A DNA stretch of 64,000 bases from JBBROS01 sp965217935. GTDB taxonomy: Bacteria; Pseudomonadota; Alphaproteobacteria; Acetobacterales; Acetobacteraceae. The notes beneath the pieces were generated by a model. That model made no database searches, was not told the origin of the DNA, and saw only the letters and a program-made list of their open reading frames with translations. The first letter of the stretch is position 1; the number at the start of each line of letters is the position of its first letter. The translations under genes and the position numbers were made by a program. Below are positions 1-9,072 of the stretch, one piece after another. The stretch is taken from NCBI GenBank assembly GCA_965217935.1, contig OZ244581.1, positions 4,154,001 through 4,218,000 of the forward strand, written 5' to 3'.

Positions 1-831
1 ACCTGGATCTACCGCGGCTTCACCAACTCCGGCGCCGAGGACGGCTGGATTTTCACCGCGCTCGGCGGCGACGACACCGGCGGCATCATCTGGCACCCCT
101 CGATCCTCGCCAACGCCCGCGAGCATGGCCTGTATCTGACGCGCGACAACATGATGGTCGATACCGAGGCCGGCGGGCAGGCGCCCGCGCCCGAGGACAC
201 GATGCAGCCGCTCGACGACGCGACCATCGCCGGCTTCCGCGACTGGACGCCGGAGCAGATGGCCAGGCGGGTGGTGACGTCCTCCGCCCGCCGCTGGAGC
301 GGGCGGCCTCTGCTCGACTCGGCGCTGCCGGGCCACGCTTGCGCGATGGCGCCGGTGCTGGGCCACGGCATGTCGCAGGACCGCGATACCGATGTTCCGG
401 TCACCAACCCGCACGGGTTCTCCATCGAGTGGCTGCGCATCGAGCCCGGCAACGCCGTCGGCCCGTTCCGGCTGGAGCGCAAGCAGGTGCTGATCGCCAT
501 GACCGGCGCCTTCGAGGTCGCCCTGAACGAGCCCGGCGCCGAGGCCCGCGTCCGCGTCGAGCCGGGCGAGGTGTTCTCCGTTCCCGAAGGCGCCTGGCGC
601 GCGCTGTCCTGCGCCGGGGACACGCCCTGCGAGATGACGGTGCTGACGCCCGGCGACGACCGCAAGCGTCCCGAGTTCTGGCCCGACCTCGCGGCCGAAG
701 CGAAGCGGGCCGGCTGGGCGCTCGACCATAACGGCTACGTGGCCGCGCTTCGGCTGCTGCCCTGGGCGGTGGCGCAGGAGGGCACGCCGGCCGGCGGCAC
801 AGTGCCAGCCGAGCGGATCGCGGCGGAATAG
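1..831 (+). CDS. Cupin-like protein, 5' end outside the window
   Basis: The reading frame is open from the first base, so the gene starts upstream and about 276 residues are visible. The C-terminal half (roughly residues 130-215 of the visible part) has the beta-rich, glycine-spaced pattern of a cupin fold, with segments such as GAFEVALNEPG and VEPGEVFSVPEGAWRAL. The N-terminal visible part (WIYRGFTNSG, then GGIIWHP) is not a motif I can assign. The usual metal-binding histidines of a cupin are not obvious, so catalysis is uncertain. The TAG stop is one base before the start of the ABC ATPase gene, so the two are probably cotranscribed. Role unknown; a sugar-related or regulatory sensor function would be a guess from the neighbour. 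Confidence 0.6.
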   Translation, partial: TWIYRGFTNSGAEDGWIFTALGGDDTGGIIWHPSILANAREHGLYLTRDNMMVDTEAGGQAPAPEDTMQPLDDATIAGFRDWTPEQMARRVVTSSARRWSGRPLLDSALPGHACAMAPVLGHGMSQDRDTDVPVTNPHGFSIEWLRIEPGNAVGPFRLERKQVLIAMTGAFEVALNEPGAEARVRVEPGEVFSVPEGAWRALSCAGDTPCEMTVLTPGDDRKRPEFWPDLAAEAKRAGWALDHNGYVAALRLLPWAVAQEGTPAGGTVPAERIAAE

Positions 832-832
832 C

Positions 833-1891
833 GTGGCCAGCGTCACCCTTACCGACGTCGAGAAGCGCTGGGCCAGCTTTACCGCCGTGGCCCGGCAGTC
901 GCTCGACATCGCCGACCAGGAGTTCCTCGTTCTGCTCGGCCCCTCCGGCTGCGGCAAGACGACGACGATGCGCATGATCGCGGGCTTGGAGGACCCGAGC
1001 GCCGGCACCATCCGCATCGGCGACAAGGTGGTCAACGACATGGCGCCCAAGGACCGGGACGTCGCCATGGTGTTTCAGAACTACGGCCTCTACCCGCACA
1101 TGACGGTGGGCGAGAACATCGCCTATCCGTTGAAGGTGCGCGGCGTCGCGAAACCGGAGCGGGCGGCGCAGGTGGCCGAGGCCGCGCGCAAGGTCGAGCT
1201 CGGCGACCTGCTCAAGCGGCGCCCGCGGGAGCTTTCGGGTGGGCAGCGGCAGCGGGTGGCGCTGGCCCGCGCCATCGTGCGCACGCCGAAGGTGTTCCTG
1301 ATGGACGAGCCGCTGTCGAACCTCGACGCCAAGCTGCGGGTGACGATGCGTTCCGAGCTGAAGCACCTGCAGCACGAGCTGCGCATCACCACGATCTACG
1401 TGACCCATGACCAGATCGAGGCGATGACGTTGGCGCACCGCGTGGCGGTGATGAACAAGGGCGTCATCCAGCAGATCGCGCCGCCCGCGGAGGTGTACGA
1501 CCGCCCGGCGAACCTGTTCGTGGCCGGGTTCATCGGCAGCCCGGCGATGAACCTGATCGAGGGATCGCTCGAGGATGGGGCTTTCGTGGCGCCCGGCGTG
1601 CGCGTCCCGGGCGTGGGCGCCGGGCGCAGCATGGCCGCCGTCGTGCTGGGCGTGCGGCCGGAGGACGTGACCGCGACGGACGATGCCGGTGCGGCGATGC
1701 AGGGCACGGTCTATGCCGGGGAACTGACCGGCGAGGCGGTGCTGATCACCGCGGATATCGGGCCGGCGCGGGTGATCGCGAAGGCCGACCGCGCGGTGCG
1801 GGCCGATTTCGGCGACCCGATTCGGTTGCAAGTCGATGCGCGCAGGCTGCATCTGTTCGACGCCGGGTCGGGGGAGCGGGTGAGCGCCTGA
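833..1891 (+). CDS. ABC transporter ATP-binding protein, MsmK/UgpC (CUT1 sugar importer) type
   Basis: This 352-residue protein is the cytoplasmic ATPase of an importer. Walker A GPSGCGKTT is at residues 36-44, the Q-loop in VFQNYGLYPHM near 80-90, the signature LSGGQ at 134-138, Walker B VFLMDEP at 154-160 and the switch histidine in VTHDQ at 192. The remaining 120 residues form the TOBE-type regulatory domain of MalK/UgpC proteins (GVRPEDV). The start is GTG, one base after the preceding stop. Sugar, polyol or glycerol-3-phosphate importers use this ATPase class; the permeases and binding protein must lie upstream of the window, so the substrate cannot be told. Family assignment is secure, substrate is not. 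Confidence 0.93.
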   Translation: MASVTLTDVEKRWASFTAVARQSLDIADQEFLVLLGPSGCGKTTTMRMIAGLEDPSAGTIRIGDKVVNDMAPKDRDVAMVFQNYGLYPHMTVGENIAYPLKVRGVAKPERAAQVAEAARKVELGDLLKRRPRELSGGQRQRVALARAIVRTPKVFLMDEPLSNLDAKLRVTMRSELKHLQHELRITTIYVTHDQIEAMTLAHRVAVMNKGVIQQIAPPAEVYDRPANLFVAGFIGSPAMNLIEGSLEDGAFVAPGVRVPGVGAGRSMAAVVLGVRPEDVTATDDAGAAMQGTVYAGELTGEAVLITADIGPARVIAKADRAVRADFGDPIRLQVDARRLHLFDAGSGERVSA

Positions 1892-1901
1892 CGCGATCGG
1901 C

Positions 1902-2260
1902 TTACAGCGCCTGGCTGAGGACTGCCTTGGCGCGCGCATCGTGCGGGTGGGCGAAGGACGCCGCGGGCGCGCCGTGCTCTACGATTGCGCTACGGTCTTT
2001 GCCGGAGATGCGGCCCGCCGCTTCGCGGGCGAGGCCCGTCTCATGGGTGACGAGCATGCAGGCCATCCCCTCCTCGGCAGGCTGACGGATCGTGACGCGC
2101 GCCTGTTTCGCCGTCTCCGGATCGAGGGCTGCCGTCATCTCGTCGCACAGCGTCGCGTCCGGCTGCACCGCCAGAGACCGGGCGATCGCGGCGCCTTGCT
2201 GCCGGCGGCCTGACCTTTCGCCCGGATCGGGTCTGCTCCCGTCCGTCGCGGCGGACCTCC
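1902..2260 (-). pseudogene. Decayed GlnQ/HisP-type polar amino acid ABC ATPase
   Basis: The last 105 codons of an open frame on the minus strand follow the C-terminal half of polar amino acid importer ATPases. SGRRQQGAAIARSLAVQP replaces the usual LSGGQQQRVAIARAL, LCDEMTAALDPE replaces LFDEPTSALDPE, and MLVTHETGLAREAA replaces VVTHEMGFAREVA; the end LSQAL matches LSRIL. The signature glycines and the Walker B proline are lost, and the N-terminal half with Walker A is not visible in the same frame. I read this as a pseudogene with frameshifts and substitutions. It is convergent with the intact ABC ATPase and only about 10 bp from it. Confidence 0.7.
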
Positions 2261-2900
2261 TCAACGGGGCGCAGGCGTCCGCGTCCACCTCGCGTTCGGG
2301 GCGCTTCGGCGCGTGGTCTGGGCCTGGGGCTGCACGGCGCTGACCGGGCCGCGGTCGATGTTGAAGCGCGAGCGGGTGGGCTTTGTCCCGCCTTGGCCTG
2401 TCCCGGCCATCCCGACGCCGGCCTCGGCCCGTGCATGCCATTCCCGGTCAGCACGCCGTGCGAGAAGAAAGAGGCGGCTTGGGAGGCGCTGCAACGGATG
2501 GCCAACGCCGAGCTTGACGGCGCGATCGCCACCGATCCGTCAGACCCGGACGCGGCGGAGATCATCGTCGCGCATACGGCACGCTTCGAGAACGCCACGG
2601 GCGCCGGGATGGCCGGAGGCTTGCAGACGGTCGGGCTGCAAGGGCCGCAAGGCGCGCGGAGCATGCCGTGGATGACGGAATGACCGCGGGCGGCGCCGGC
2701 GCGCAGGGGAAAACGCCGAGGCGACATCCCTATCCTGCGCCGACAGCGGTGCGGCATTTGGGTCAGTGCCGGCGCGGGTTGGGACAGGCTGCAAACTGAC
2801 CTTCCGGTTCGCGGCATCCATGCGGCGGTCCGGACCGGGATCGCAGCTTGGCTCAGCCGATTGAGTTATGGCCGTGGATGGTGAAAGCGGTCAGGTTCAG
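2261..2900. other. Unassigned 640-bp stretch with one 96-codon open frame
   Basis: A plus-strand frame at 2393-2683 (start MACPGHPDAG, end SMPWMTE) has a plausible amino acid mix in its middle part, for example ELDGAIATDPSDPDAAEI, but no ribosome binding site and no family I recognise. The upstream part of the decayed ATP-binding gene may extend into this stretch on the minus strand in broken frames. I see no RNA gene or clear repeat here. It is most simply decayed DNA. Confidence 0.35.
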
Positions 2901-3050
2901 CTTACCGTTCGAAAACGTTTTCAAACATATGATAAAAATCTTGAATTATAAATAAACAACTATACGCTTCAAGATTAGCTGTTTTTGCATCAATGATTTG
3001 TCTGACAATATTCAATCTTCAAGCCTTATTCTGTTTAAGTTATTGCTGCT
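2901..3050 (+). promoter_or_regulatory. AT-rich promoter island with a LacI-type palindrome
   Basis: Base composition drops sharply to A+T-rich over about 140 bp in otherwise GC-rich DNA, just upstream of the LOV kinase gene. It contains the perfect 12-bp palindrome GAAAACGTTTTC at 2911-2922, which has the central CG and flanking A/T tracts typical of LacI/CcpA-family operators. It also has a 9-bp inverted repeat, AATCTTGAA at 2937-2945 and TTCAAGATT at 2968-2976, with the related CTTCAAG at 3017-3023. A regulatory role for the downstream gene is inferred from position; no LacI-family gene is in the window. Confidence 0.5.
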
Positions 3051-3077
3051 GCACTCAACCTGAAAGCGCTCCGCACG

Positions 3078-4832
3078 TTGTCCATAGACGAAGAAAGCGA
3101 TTTCCCTCGCTCGGCAGACCATGCCGTCGCCACCGGCACGGCGGCAGCAGGACTGGCCGATCAGGGGGACCTGGAGCCGCTGGGCAGGCCTGGGCTGCAC
3201 CACTGGCGCCAGGCCAATATCGTCGATCCCAGCCTCGAAGAACGCGGCGGCGTCTTCTTCGCCGCCGTCGAGATGACCCGGATGCCCATGATCCTGGCCG
3301 ACCCCCGTCAGGACGACTGCCCGATCGTGTTCGCCAACAATGCCTTTCTCGACCTCACCGGCTACGAGGAAGGCGAAGTGCTGAACCGCAACTGCCGCTT
3401 TCTCCAGGGCGCCGCGACCGACCCGGCGGCGGTTGCCCAGCTTCGGGAGGCGATCCACAGCCGCGGTCCGATCGCGCTCGAAATCCTCAACTATCGTCGC
3501 GACGGCACGCCGTTCTGGAACGCGATCTTCATGGGGCCGGTGTTCGACCAGGCCGGCGAGCTGATCTATTTCTTCGCCAGCCAGCTCGACGTGTCCAAGC
3601 GCCGCGAGAGCGAGCAGTCGCTTCGCCAGGCGCAGAAGATGGAGGCCATCGGCCAGCTCACCGCCGGGCTCGCGCACGACTTCAACAACATGCTGCACAT
3701 CGTCAACGGCGCTCTCGATCATCTCAAGGCCAAGCGCCACGACAATGCTGCTTTCGAGCGCCACCACGCGGCGGCCGTCGCCGCCTCCGAGCGCGGCGCA
3801 CGGCTGACCCGGCAACTGTTGGCCTTTGCCCGCCGGACGCGGCTGGAACCCAAGGCGACAGACCTCAGCCAGCTCGTGAGTTCCTTCGGAGAGCTTCTCG
3901 AGACGTCGGTGGGGCAGAAAGCGGAGTTGTCCCTCAATCTGCGGCGGCGCCTGCCGATGGTGAGGGTCGACCCGAGCCATTTGGAGATGGCGCTGCTCAA
4001 CATCGCCGTGAACGCCCGGGATGCTTCGCCCAACGGCGGCGCGATCACGGTCGCCACCCGGGACATGCGCCTGAACGGCGACACGGCGGCGCGCCATCTG
4101 GAGCCCGGCGACTACGTCGTGCTCTCCGTCACGGACGAGGGGACCGGAATGCCGCCTCACATCCTCGCCCGGGCCACCGAGCCGTTCTTCACCACGAAGA
4201 GCGTTGCCCAGGGCACCGGGCTTGGCCTGGCCATGGCGCACGGCTTCGTCCAGCAATCCGGCGGGCGGCTGGAGATCGACAGCACGCCGGGGCGCGGCAC
4301 GACCGTGCGGATGATCTTTCCCCGGATGGCCCCGGAAAAGGATGGCCGCGAGCCGTCGGCGGTCCTGTCCGGGTATCAGAGCCGCCCGGTGGACCAGGCC
4401 GCGCCGCCGTTGATCCTGGTGGTGGACGACAGCCACGAGATCGCCGAGATGGCCAGGGAGGCGCTTGCCGAGGTTGGCTACCGCGTGACGGTTGCGCACG
4501 ACGCCGAGGAGGCCTTCAACCGCTTCGAGGACGCCCACGCCTCGGGCGACCCGTTTCTCCTGGTCTTCTCCGACATCCTGATGCCCGGCGGCGCGAACGG
4601 CGTGGCGCTGGCGGAATGGGTGCGCCAGCGCGACCCCACGGCGCCGGTGCTGCTCACCACGGGCTACAACGACGAGATGTCGCTGGACGGGCCGAAGGCG
4701 GGCGCGTTGGAGGTGCTCGGCAAACCCTACAAGCGCAGCGAGATGGTCGATCGGGTTCAGGCGGCGCTGCGGCGCGGCGCCCGCACCGGTCCGGGCCGGG
4801 AAACGTCGGATTTCGGCCCTGCCACGGAGTAG
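3078..4832 (+). CDS. LOV-domain hybrid histidine kinase (blue-light sensor kinase with receiver)
   Basis: This 584-residue soluble protein has a LOV/PAS domain (about residues 58-172), an HisKA-type dimerisation helix with phospho-acceptor His200 in GLAHDFNNML, a HATPase domain (N box NIAVNARDA about 308-316, G1 DEGTGM 353-358, G2 GTGLGLAMA 379-387) and a C-terminal receiver with Asp499 in FSDILMPGG and Lys549. The LOV core NRNCRFLQG carries the flavin-adduct Cys106; Asn138, Asn148 and Gln169 fit the flavin contacts. A TTG at 3078 is the best start I can find: the frame is closed by TAA at 3036, and the only earlier options are CTG or ATT. No membrane segment is visible. The partner regulator is not adjacent; the own receiver may act in a phosphorelay or as a phosphate sink. 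Confidence 0.9.
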   Translation: MSIDEESDFPRSADHAVATGTAAAGLADQGDLEPLGRPGLHHWRQANIVDPSLEERGGVFFAAVEMTRMPMILADPRQDDCPIVFANNAFLDLTGYEEGEVLNRNCRFLQGAATDPAAVAQLREAIHSRGPIALEILNYRRDGTPFWNAIFMGPVFDQAGELIYFFASQLDVSKRRESEQSLRQAQKMEAIGQLTAGLAHDFNNMLHIVNGALDHLKAKRHDNAAFERHHAAAVAASERGARLTRQLLAFARRTRLEPKATDLSQLVSSFGELLETSVGQKAELSLNLRRRLPMVRVDPSHLEMALLNIAVNARDASPNGGAITVATRDMRLNGDTAARHLEPGDYVVLSVTDEGTGMPPHILARATEPFFTTKSVAQGTGLGLAMAHGFVQQSGGRLEIDSTPGRGTTVRMIFPRMAPEKDGREPSAVLSGYQSRPVDQAAPPLILVVDDSHEIAEMAREALAEVGYRVTVAHDAEEAFNRFEDAHASGDPFLLVFSDILMPGGANGVALAEWVRQRDPTAPVLLTTGYNDEMSLDGPKAGALEVLGKPYKRSEMVDRVQAALRRGARTGPGRETSDFGPATE

Positions 4833-5148
4833 GCCGTTCCATGACGCCTGAACCTCGCTTGGGTCGGGAGCGGTCCGACACGCCAGGGGATCACAGCTCA
4901 AATGATCGGGCTTGCGGATGCGTGGGCACGTTGTTGGCTTGACGCCTGGCCGGGCGCCAGGGCGACGCACGCGGCCCGCCCGCGCCGACGACGTGGCCCG
5001 TCGAAAGGGAGATTGCCGGTGAGCAGCAGAACGCTCGCGGCGCGCGTTTGGGCCTCGGCCTGATCGCCGCCCTCGACGTTGCCGCCGGCCGGGCGGTCGG
5101 GGCCTGCCGCCAGCGCTGCCGCGCGTCCGGGTTCCCCGGCGCCCTGGA
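4833..5148. other. Non-coding gap after the LOV kinase gene
   Basis: I see no convincing gene in these 316 bases. A small inverted repeat, CCTGGC then GCCAGG with a 5-base loop (about 4947-4963), lies about 115 bp after the stop and could serve as a weak terminator. The rest is GC-rich sequence leading into the first copy of the double-hairpin repeat. Confidence 0.4.
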
Positions 5149-5256
5149 CCTAAGCGGACATTCGCGGCTTGTGCCATGAATGTCCGCTTAGGAGTCCTTG
5201 AAGGCGCATCATCTTTCGCGTTGTGACGGCGAGCCGTCCCGCGAAGTGATGCTTAG
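5149..5256 (+). repeat. Double-hairpin palindromic repeat, copy A
   Basis: First full copy of a roughly 108-bp family. Stem I pairs CCTAAGCGGACATTC with GAATGTCCGCTTAGG around GCGGCTTGTGCCAT. A short spacer (AGTCCTTGAAGGC) leads to stem II, where GCATCATCTTTCGC pairs with GCGAAGTGATGC and an inner GACGGC-GA-GCCGTC hairpin closes the tip. The element ends GCTTAG, matching its start CCTAAGC as terminal inverted repeats. It directly abuts the IS630-type remnant on its right. Compared with copy B, two substitutions in stem I (G for A, and C for T opposite) keep the pairing. Confidence 0.88.
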
Positions 5257-5543
5257 TCGACCGCAGCCTGCCGCCCGATTTCGGGCTGCGCCCCGTGCCG
5301 GACAATGCGTCCCGCCGCAAGGCGCCTACCGTCCAGCGCTGGCGGGCCACGCGGCCGGGCTTTCACCCGCAGGTCGCGCCGATTTCGGGATCATGGCTCA
5401 ACATGGCCGACGGCTGGTCCGCCCGGTTCGCCGCCCGGCGGCTCCGGCGCGGCTTCCTCCGCAGCGCACGCGCCCTAGCGCAGGCGATCCGCAACGTCGC
5501 CCGCGCCGACCAGCCGAGCCGGGGAGTCTTTGACCGGAACGGC
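5257..5543 (+). pseudogene. C-terminal remnant of an IS630-family transposase
   Basis: The frame beginning right after repeat copy A reads SLPPDFGLRPVPDNASRRK, then VQRWRATRPGFHPQVAPIS and SWLNMADGW. This follows the catalytic C-terminal half of IS630/Tc1-mariner transposases, where one normally finds a DN(Y/H)xTHK block, HPRFHLHFTPTSASWLNQVERWF, and an arginine-rich LRRGxxRS segment (here RRLRRGFLRSARALAQAIR). The downstream DDE glutamate is replaced (NMADGW for NQVERW), the N-terminal two thirds are missing, and no terminal repeats are recognisable. It is a dead fragment. The precise junction with the palindromic repeat suggests that the repeat inserted into, or helped delete, this element. 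Confidence 0.75.
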
Positions 5544-5744
5544 CAGGTCCGCGGCATCGCCGGGGTTCACGTCATGGGCCGTTGAATGGTCCCAACCGCC
5601 CGCCATGCCAATCCGACGCGGACGACCGTGGCCCTCGCGGTCCGTCTCGCCGGCGCCGTCAAGCGGGCGGTCCCGGGGCGGGGAGGCGGGCCCCTCAGGG
5701 GCTCGGCGCCCCCTTTGGAGAACGCCTGAGGCCGCCAGCCGCCG

Positions 5745-6875
<1,131 letters not shown>

Positions 6876-7043
6876 GAAGAAAGACTAACCTCGTTATCCC
6901 GGTATCCCAAGCGCCTGACTGCCGCAACCGCGCCACATTTGCACCGTTGCTTGCAAATAGTTGCCAACGCCCCTTGACCAACGGGTGACATAAGCCGTGC
7001 AATCCTGCTAGGTGCGCCACCGGAATCCAAGAAAGGACCTCGA

Positions 7044-7358
7044 ATGAACGTTGTGGACATGGCCGACAATATCGCCTCCAAGCATGACATGGAGAAGAAA
7101 CAGGCAAAAGCCGTCGTACAGGCAGTATTCGATGCCATGACCGACGCCGCGAAAAAAGGCGAAGAGGTCTCGATCCCTGGCTTCGGCAAGTTCAAGGTCG
7201 CCTCGCGCGACGCCAGGTCCGGCCGTAACCCGGCAACCGGGGAGACTATTCAGATCGCGGCCTCGAAGAAACTCGCGTTCACCCCGGCCAAGCAGCTCAA
7301 GGACAGCCTGAACGGTCCGGCGACCGCCGCCAAGGGCAAGAGCAAGGCAAAGAAGTAG
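7044..7358 (+). CDS. hupB: HU-family DNA-binding protein
   Basis: A 104-residue nucleoid protein. The HU fold is clear: two N-terminal helices (KKQAKAVVQAVFDAMTDA), the beta arm with GFGKFKVASRDARSGRNPATG and the proline at the tip, and the closing helix LKDSLNG. A lysine- and alanine-rich tail (AAKGKSKAKK) extends about 12 residues beyond the standard 90-residue HU, as in several alphaproteobacteria, and probably adds non-specific DNA contacts. The ATG is preceded by AAAGGA at a good distance. It bends and compacts DNA without strong sequence preference. A stem-loop follows the stop by 12 bases, so it is probably a single-gene unit. Confidence 0.95.
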   Translation: MNVVDMADNIASKHDMEKKQAKAVVQAVFDAMTDAAKKGEEVSIPGFGKFKVASRDARSGRNPATGETIQIAASKKLAFTPAKQLKDSLNGPATAAKGKSKAKK

Positions 7359-7370
7359 GCGCGACTCGGG

Positions 7371-7402
7371 TCAGGCTGGGCCGTTCTACGGTTCCAGCCT
7401 GA
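7371..7402 (+). terminator. Stem-loop after hupB
   Basis: TCAGGCTGG at 7371-7379 pairs perfectly with CCAGCCTGA at 7394-7402, and CCG/CGG inside the loop can extend the stem. It lies 12 bases after the stop of the HU gene. There is no long T tract, so termination may be Rho-assisted. Confidence 0.6.
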
Positions 7403-7440
7403 TCGGCAGAAACAGGGCGCCTTCGGCTTCATTCACGTCG

Positions 7441-7549
7441 CCTAAGCAGACATTCGCGGCTTGTGCCACGAATGTCTGCTTAGGCGTCTTGGAAGACGCA
7501 TCATTTTTCGCGTTGTGACGGCGAGCCGTCCTGCGAAATGATGCTTAGG
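7441..7549 (+). repeat. Double-hairpin palindromic repeat, copy B
   Basis: Full copy between the convergent HU and cysG genes. Stem I is CCTAAGCAGACATTCG with CGAATGTCTGCTTAGG; stem II is GCATCATTTTTCGC with GCGAAATGATGC, again tipped by GACGGC-GA-GCCGTC. It ends GCTTAGG. This copy is close to the apparent consensus of the family. The next 121 bases up to the cysG stop hold nothing that I can identify. Confidence 0.9.
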
Positions 7550-7670
7550 CACTCTTGGCATTCGTCTTCATCGATCAGAGCCGCCTTAACGCAAGCGGCG
7601 CCAGGACTGGCGTCCAGCTACGTGCATGGCGCCGTTCCGTGCAAGCGCGGCGCCTGATCCGCGACAGACC

Positions 7671-9008
7671 TCACGCCGGCGCCGTCGTCTCCGCGCCGGA
7701 ACGCCGCCCAGCGCCTGCAACGGGCTGCCGCCCAACGACGGCGCCGATCAGCGTGAGCGTCGGCCCGCCATTCGACCATTCGGGCGCCTGGGCCGCCAGC
7801 GCATCCAGCGTGCCGCGCAAGACCCGCTGCTCAGGCCTGCCGCCGCGTTCGATCAGCGCCGCCGGCGTGGCCGGATCAAGCCCCGCGCCCAGCAAGCCGT
7901 TCCGCAACGACGGCAGGCTGTGCAGGCCCATGTAGATCGCCAGCGTGCCGCCGCGGGCAAGCCAGGCGAAGTCGAGGTCGAGGACGTCGCCGCGCTGGTG
8001 CCCGGTGGCGAACGTCACGGTCTGCGTCGCGTCGCGGTGCGTCAACGCGATGTTGGCTCCGGCGGCGCACGCCAGCGCCGCGGTGATCCCCGGCACCACC
8101 TCGAAGGCGATGCCCGCCCGGGCCAGCGCCTCCGCCTCCTCGCCGCCCCGCCCGAAGACGAAAGGGTCGCCCCCCTTCAGCCGCACCACCTTGCGCCCCT
8201 CTTGCCCGAGCCGCACCAGCAGCGCGTTGATCTCCTCCTGCGGCATGGCGTGGCTGGACCGCGCCTTGCCGACCGGAATGCGGTCCGCGTCGCGCCGGGC
8301 CATGTCGAGCGCCTCCTGGGTGACGAGGCGGTCGTGCACGATCACGTCCGCCTCCCCAAGCAGGCGTTGCGCCCGGATCGTCAGCAGGTCGGCTGAGCCG
8401 GGTCCGGCGCCGACCAGGTAAACGATCCCGGCCGGATCAGGCCCCTGGTCAAGCTCGCGCTCCAACTCGGCCTCGGCGGCCCCATCCTGCCCGGCGAGCA
8501 CCAAGTCCGCGACCCGCCCGGACAGCGCGCGTTCCAGCACCCGGCGCCGCAGCGCGGTGTCCGGCAGCCGGGCGCGGATGCGCTGCTTCCACCGCTCCGC
8601 GAGCGCGGCCAGGCGCCCGTAGGCGGGCGGCACCATGGCCTCAATCCGCGCGCGCAGCAGCCGGGCAAGCACCGGCGCCGCGCCGCCGGAGCTGACCGCG
8701 ATGGCCAGCGGCGCCCGGTCGATGACGCTCGGCGTGATGTAGCTGCATAGGGCAGGGCGGTCCACGACGTTCACCGGAACGCCGCGGCCCAGCGCGGCGG
8801 CATGGAGCGCCTCAAGGTCCGCCATCGGCGCCTCCGCGCCGATGGCCAGCGCGCAGCCGTCGAGGTCGGAGGGATCGAACCGCGGCGCGGCGCGGATCAC
8901 GGCCCCGGCCCGGCGCAGCGCGTCGGCCTTGCGCTCCGCCGCCTCGCCGCACCCCACCACCAGGGCCATGCGTCCGCGCAGATCGAGAAAGATCGGGAAA
9001 TAGTCCAT
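7671..9008 (-). CDS. cysG: Siroheme synthase, trifunctional (uroporphyrinogen-III methyltransferase / precorrin-2 dehydrogenase / ferrochelatase)
   Basis: A 445-residue fusion that converts uroporphyrinogen III to siroheme, the cofactor of sulfite and nitrite reductases. The N-terminal third is the Met8/SirC-type NAD-dependent dehydrogenase-ferrochelatase (VVGCGEAAERKADALRRAG, then NVVDRPALCSYITPS). The C-terminal two thirds is the SAM methyltransferase, with YLVGAGPGSADLLTIRA, VVRLKGGDPFVFGRGGEE and the VPGITAALACAA block. I chose the ATG giving MDYFPIFLDLRG because that is the family N-terminus; the frame stays open upstream without similarity. The usual first glycine-rich turn VGGG is VGCG here. 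The gene is divergent from the glycosyltransferase with 64 bp between starts. No sulfite or nitrite reductase gene is nearby. Confidence 0.93.
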   Translation of the reverse strand: MDYFPIFLDLRGRMALVVGCGEAAERKADALRRAGAVIRAAPRFDPSDLDGCALAIGAEAPMADLEALHAAALGRGVPVNVVDRPALCSYITPSVIDRAPLAIAVSSGGAAPVLARLLRARIEAMVPPAYGRLAALAERWKQRIRARLPDTALRRRVLERALSGRVADLVLAGQDGAAEAELERELDQGPDPAGIVYLVGAGPGSADLLTIRAQRLLGEADVIVHDRLVTQEALDMARRDADRIPVGKARSSHAMPQEEINALLVRLGQEGRKVVRLKGGDPFVFGRGGEEAEALARAGIAFEVVPGITAALACAAGANIALTHRDATQTVTFATGHQRGDVLDLDFAWLARGGTLAIYMGLHSLPSLRNGLLGAGLDPATPAALIERGGRPEQRVLRGTLDALAAQAPEWSNGGPTLTLIGAVVGRQPVAGAGRRSGAETTAPA

Positions 9009-9072
9009 GACCCGCAGCATCTCATGGCGGCCGGGCTTTGCGGAACCCCGCGTTCGGTGTTGAAACCGCCCG

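Noticed and set aside
2993..4942. A 649-codon plus-strand frame starting at an ATG in the AT-rich island
   Set aside because: It overlaps the LOV kinase gene in another frame; only the other frame carries the LOV, kinase and receiver motifs.
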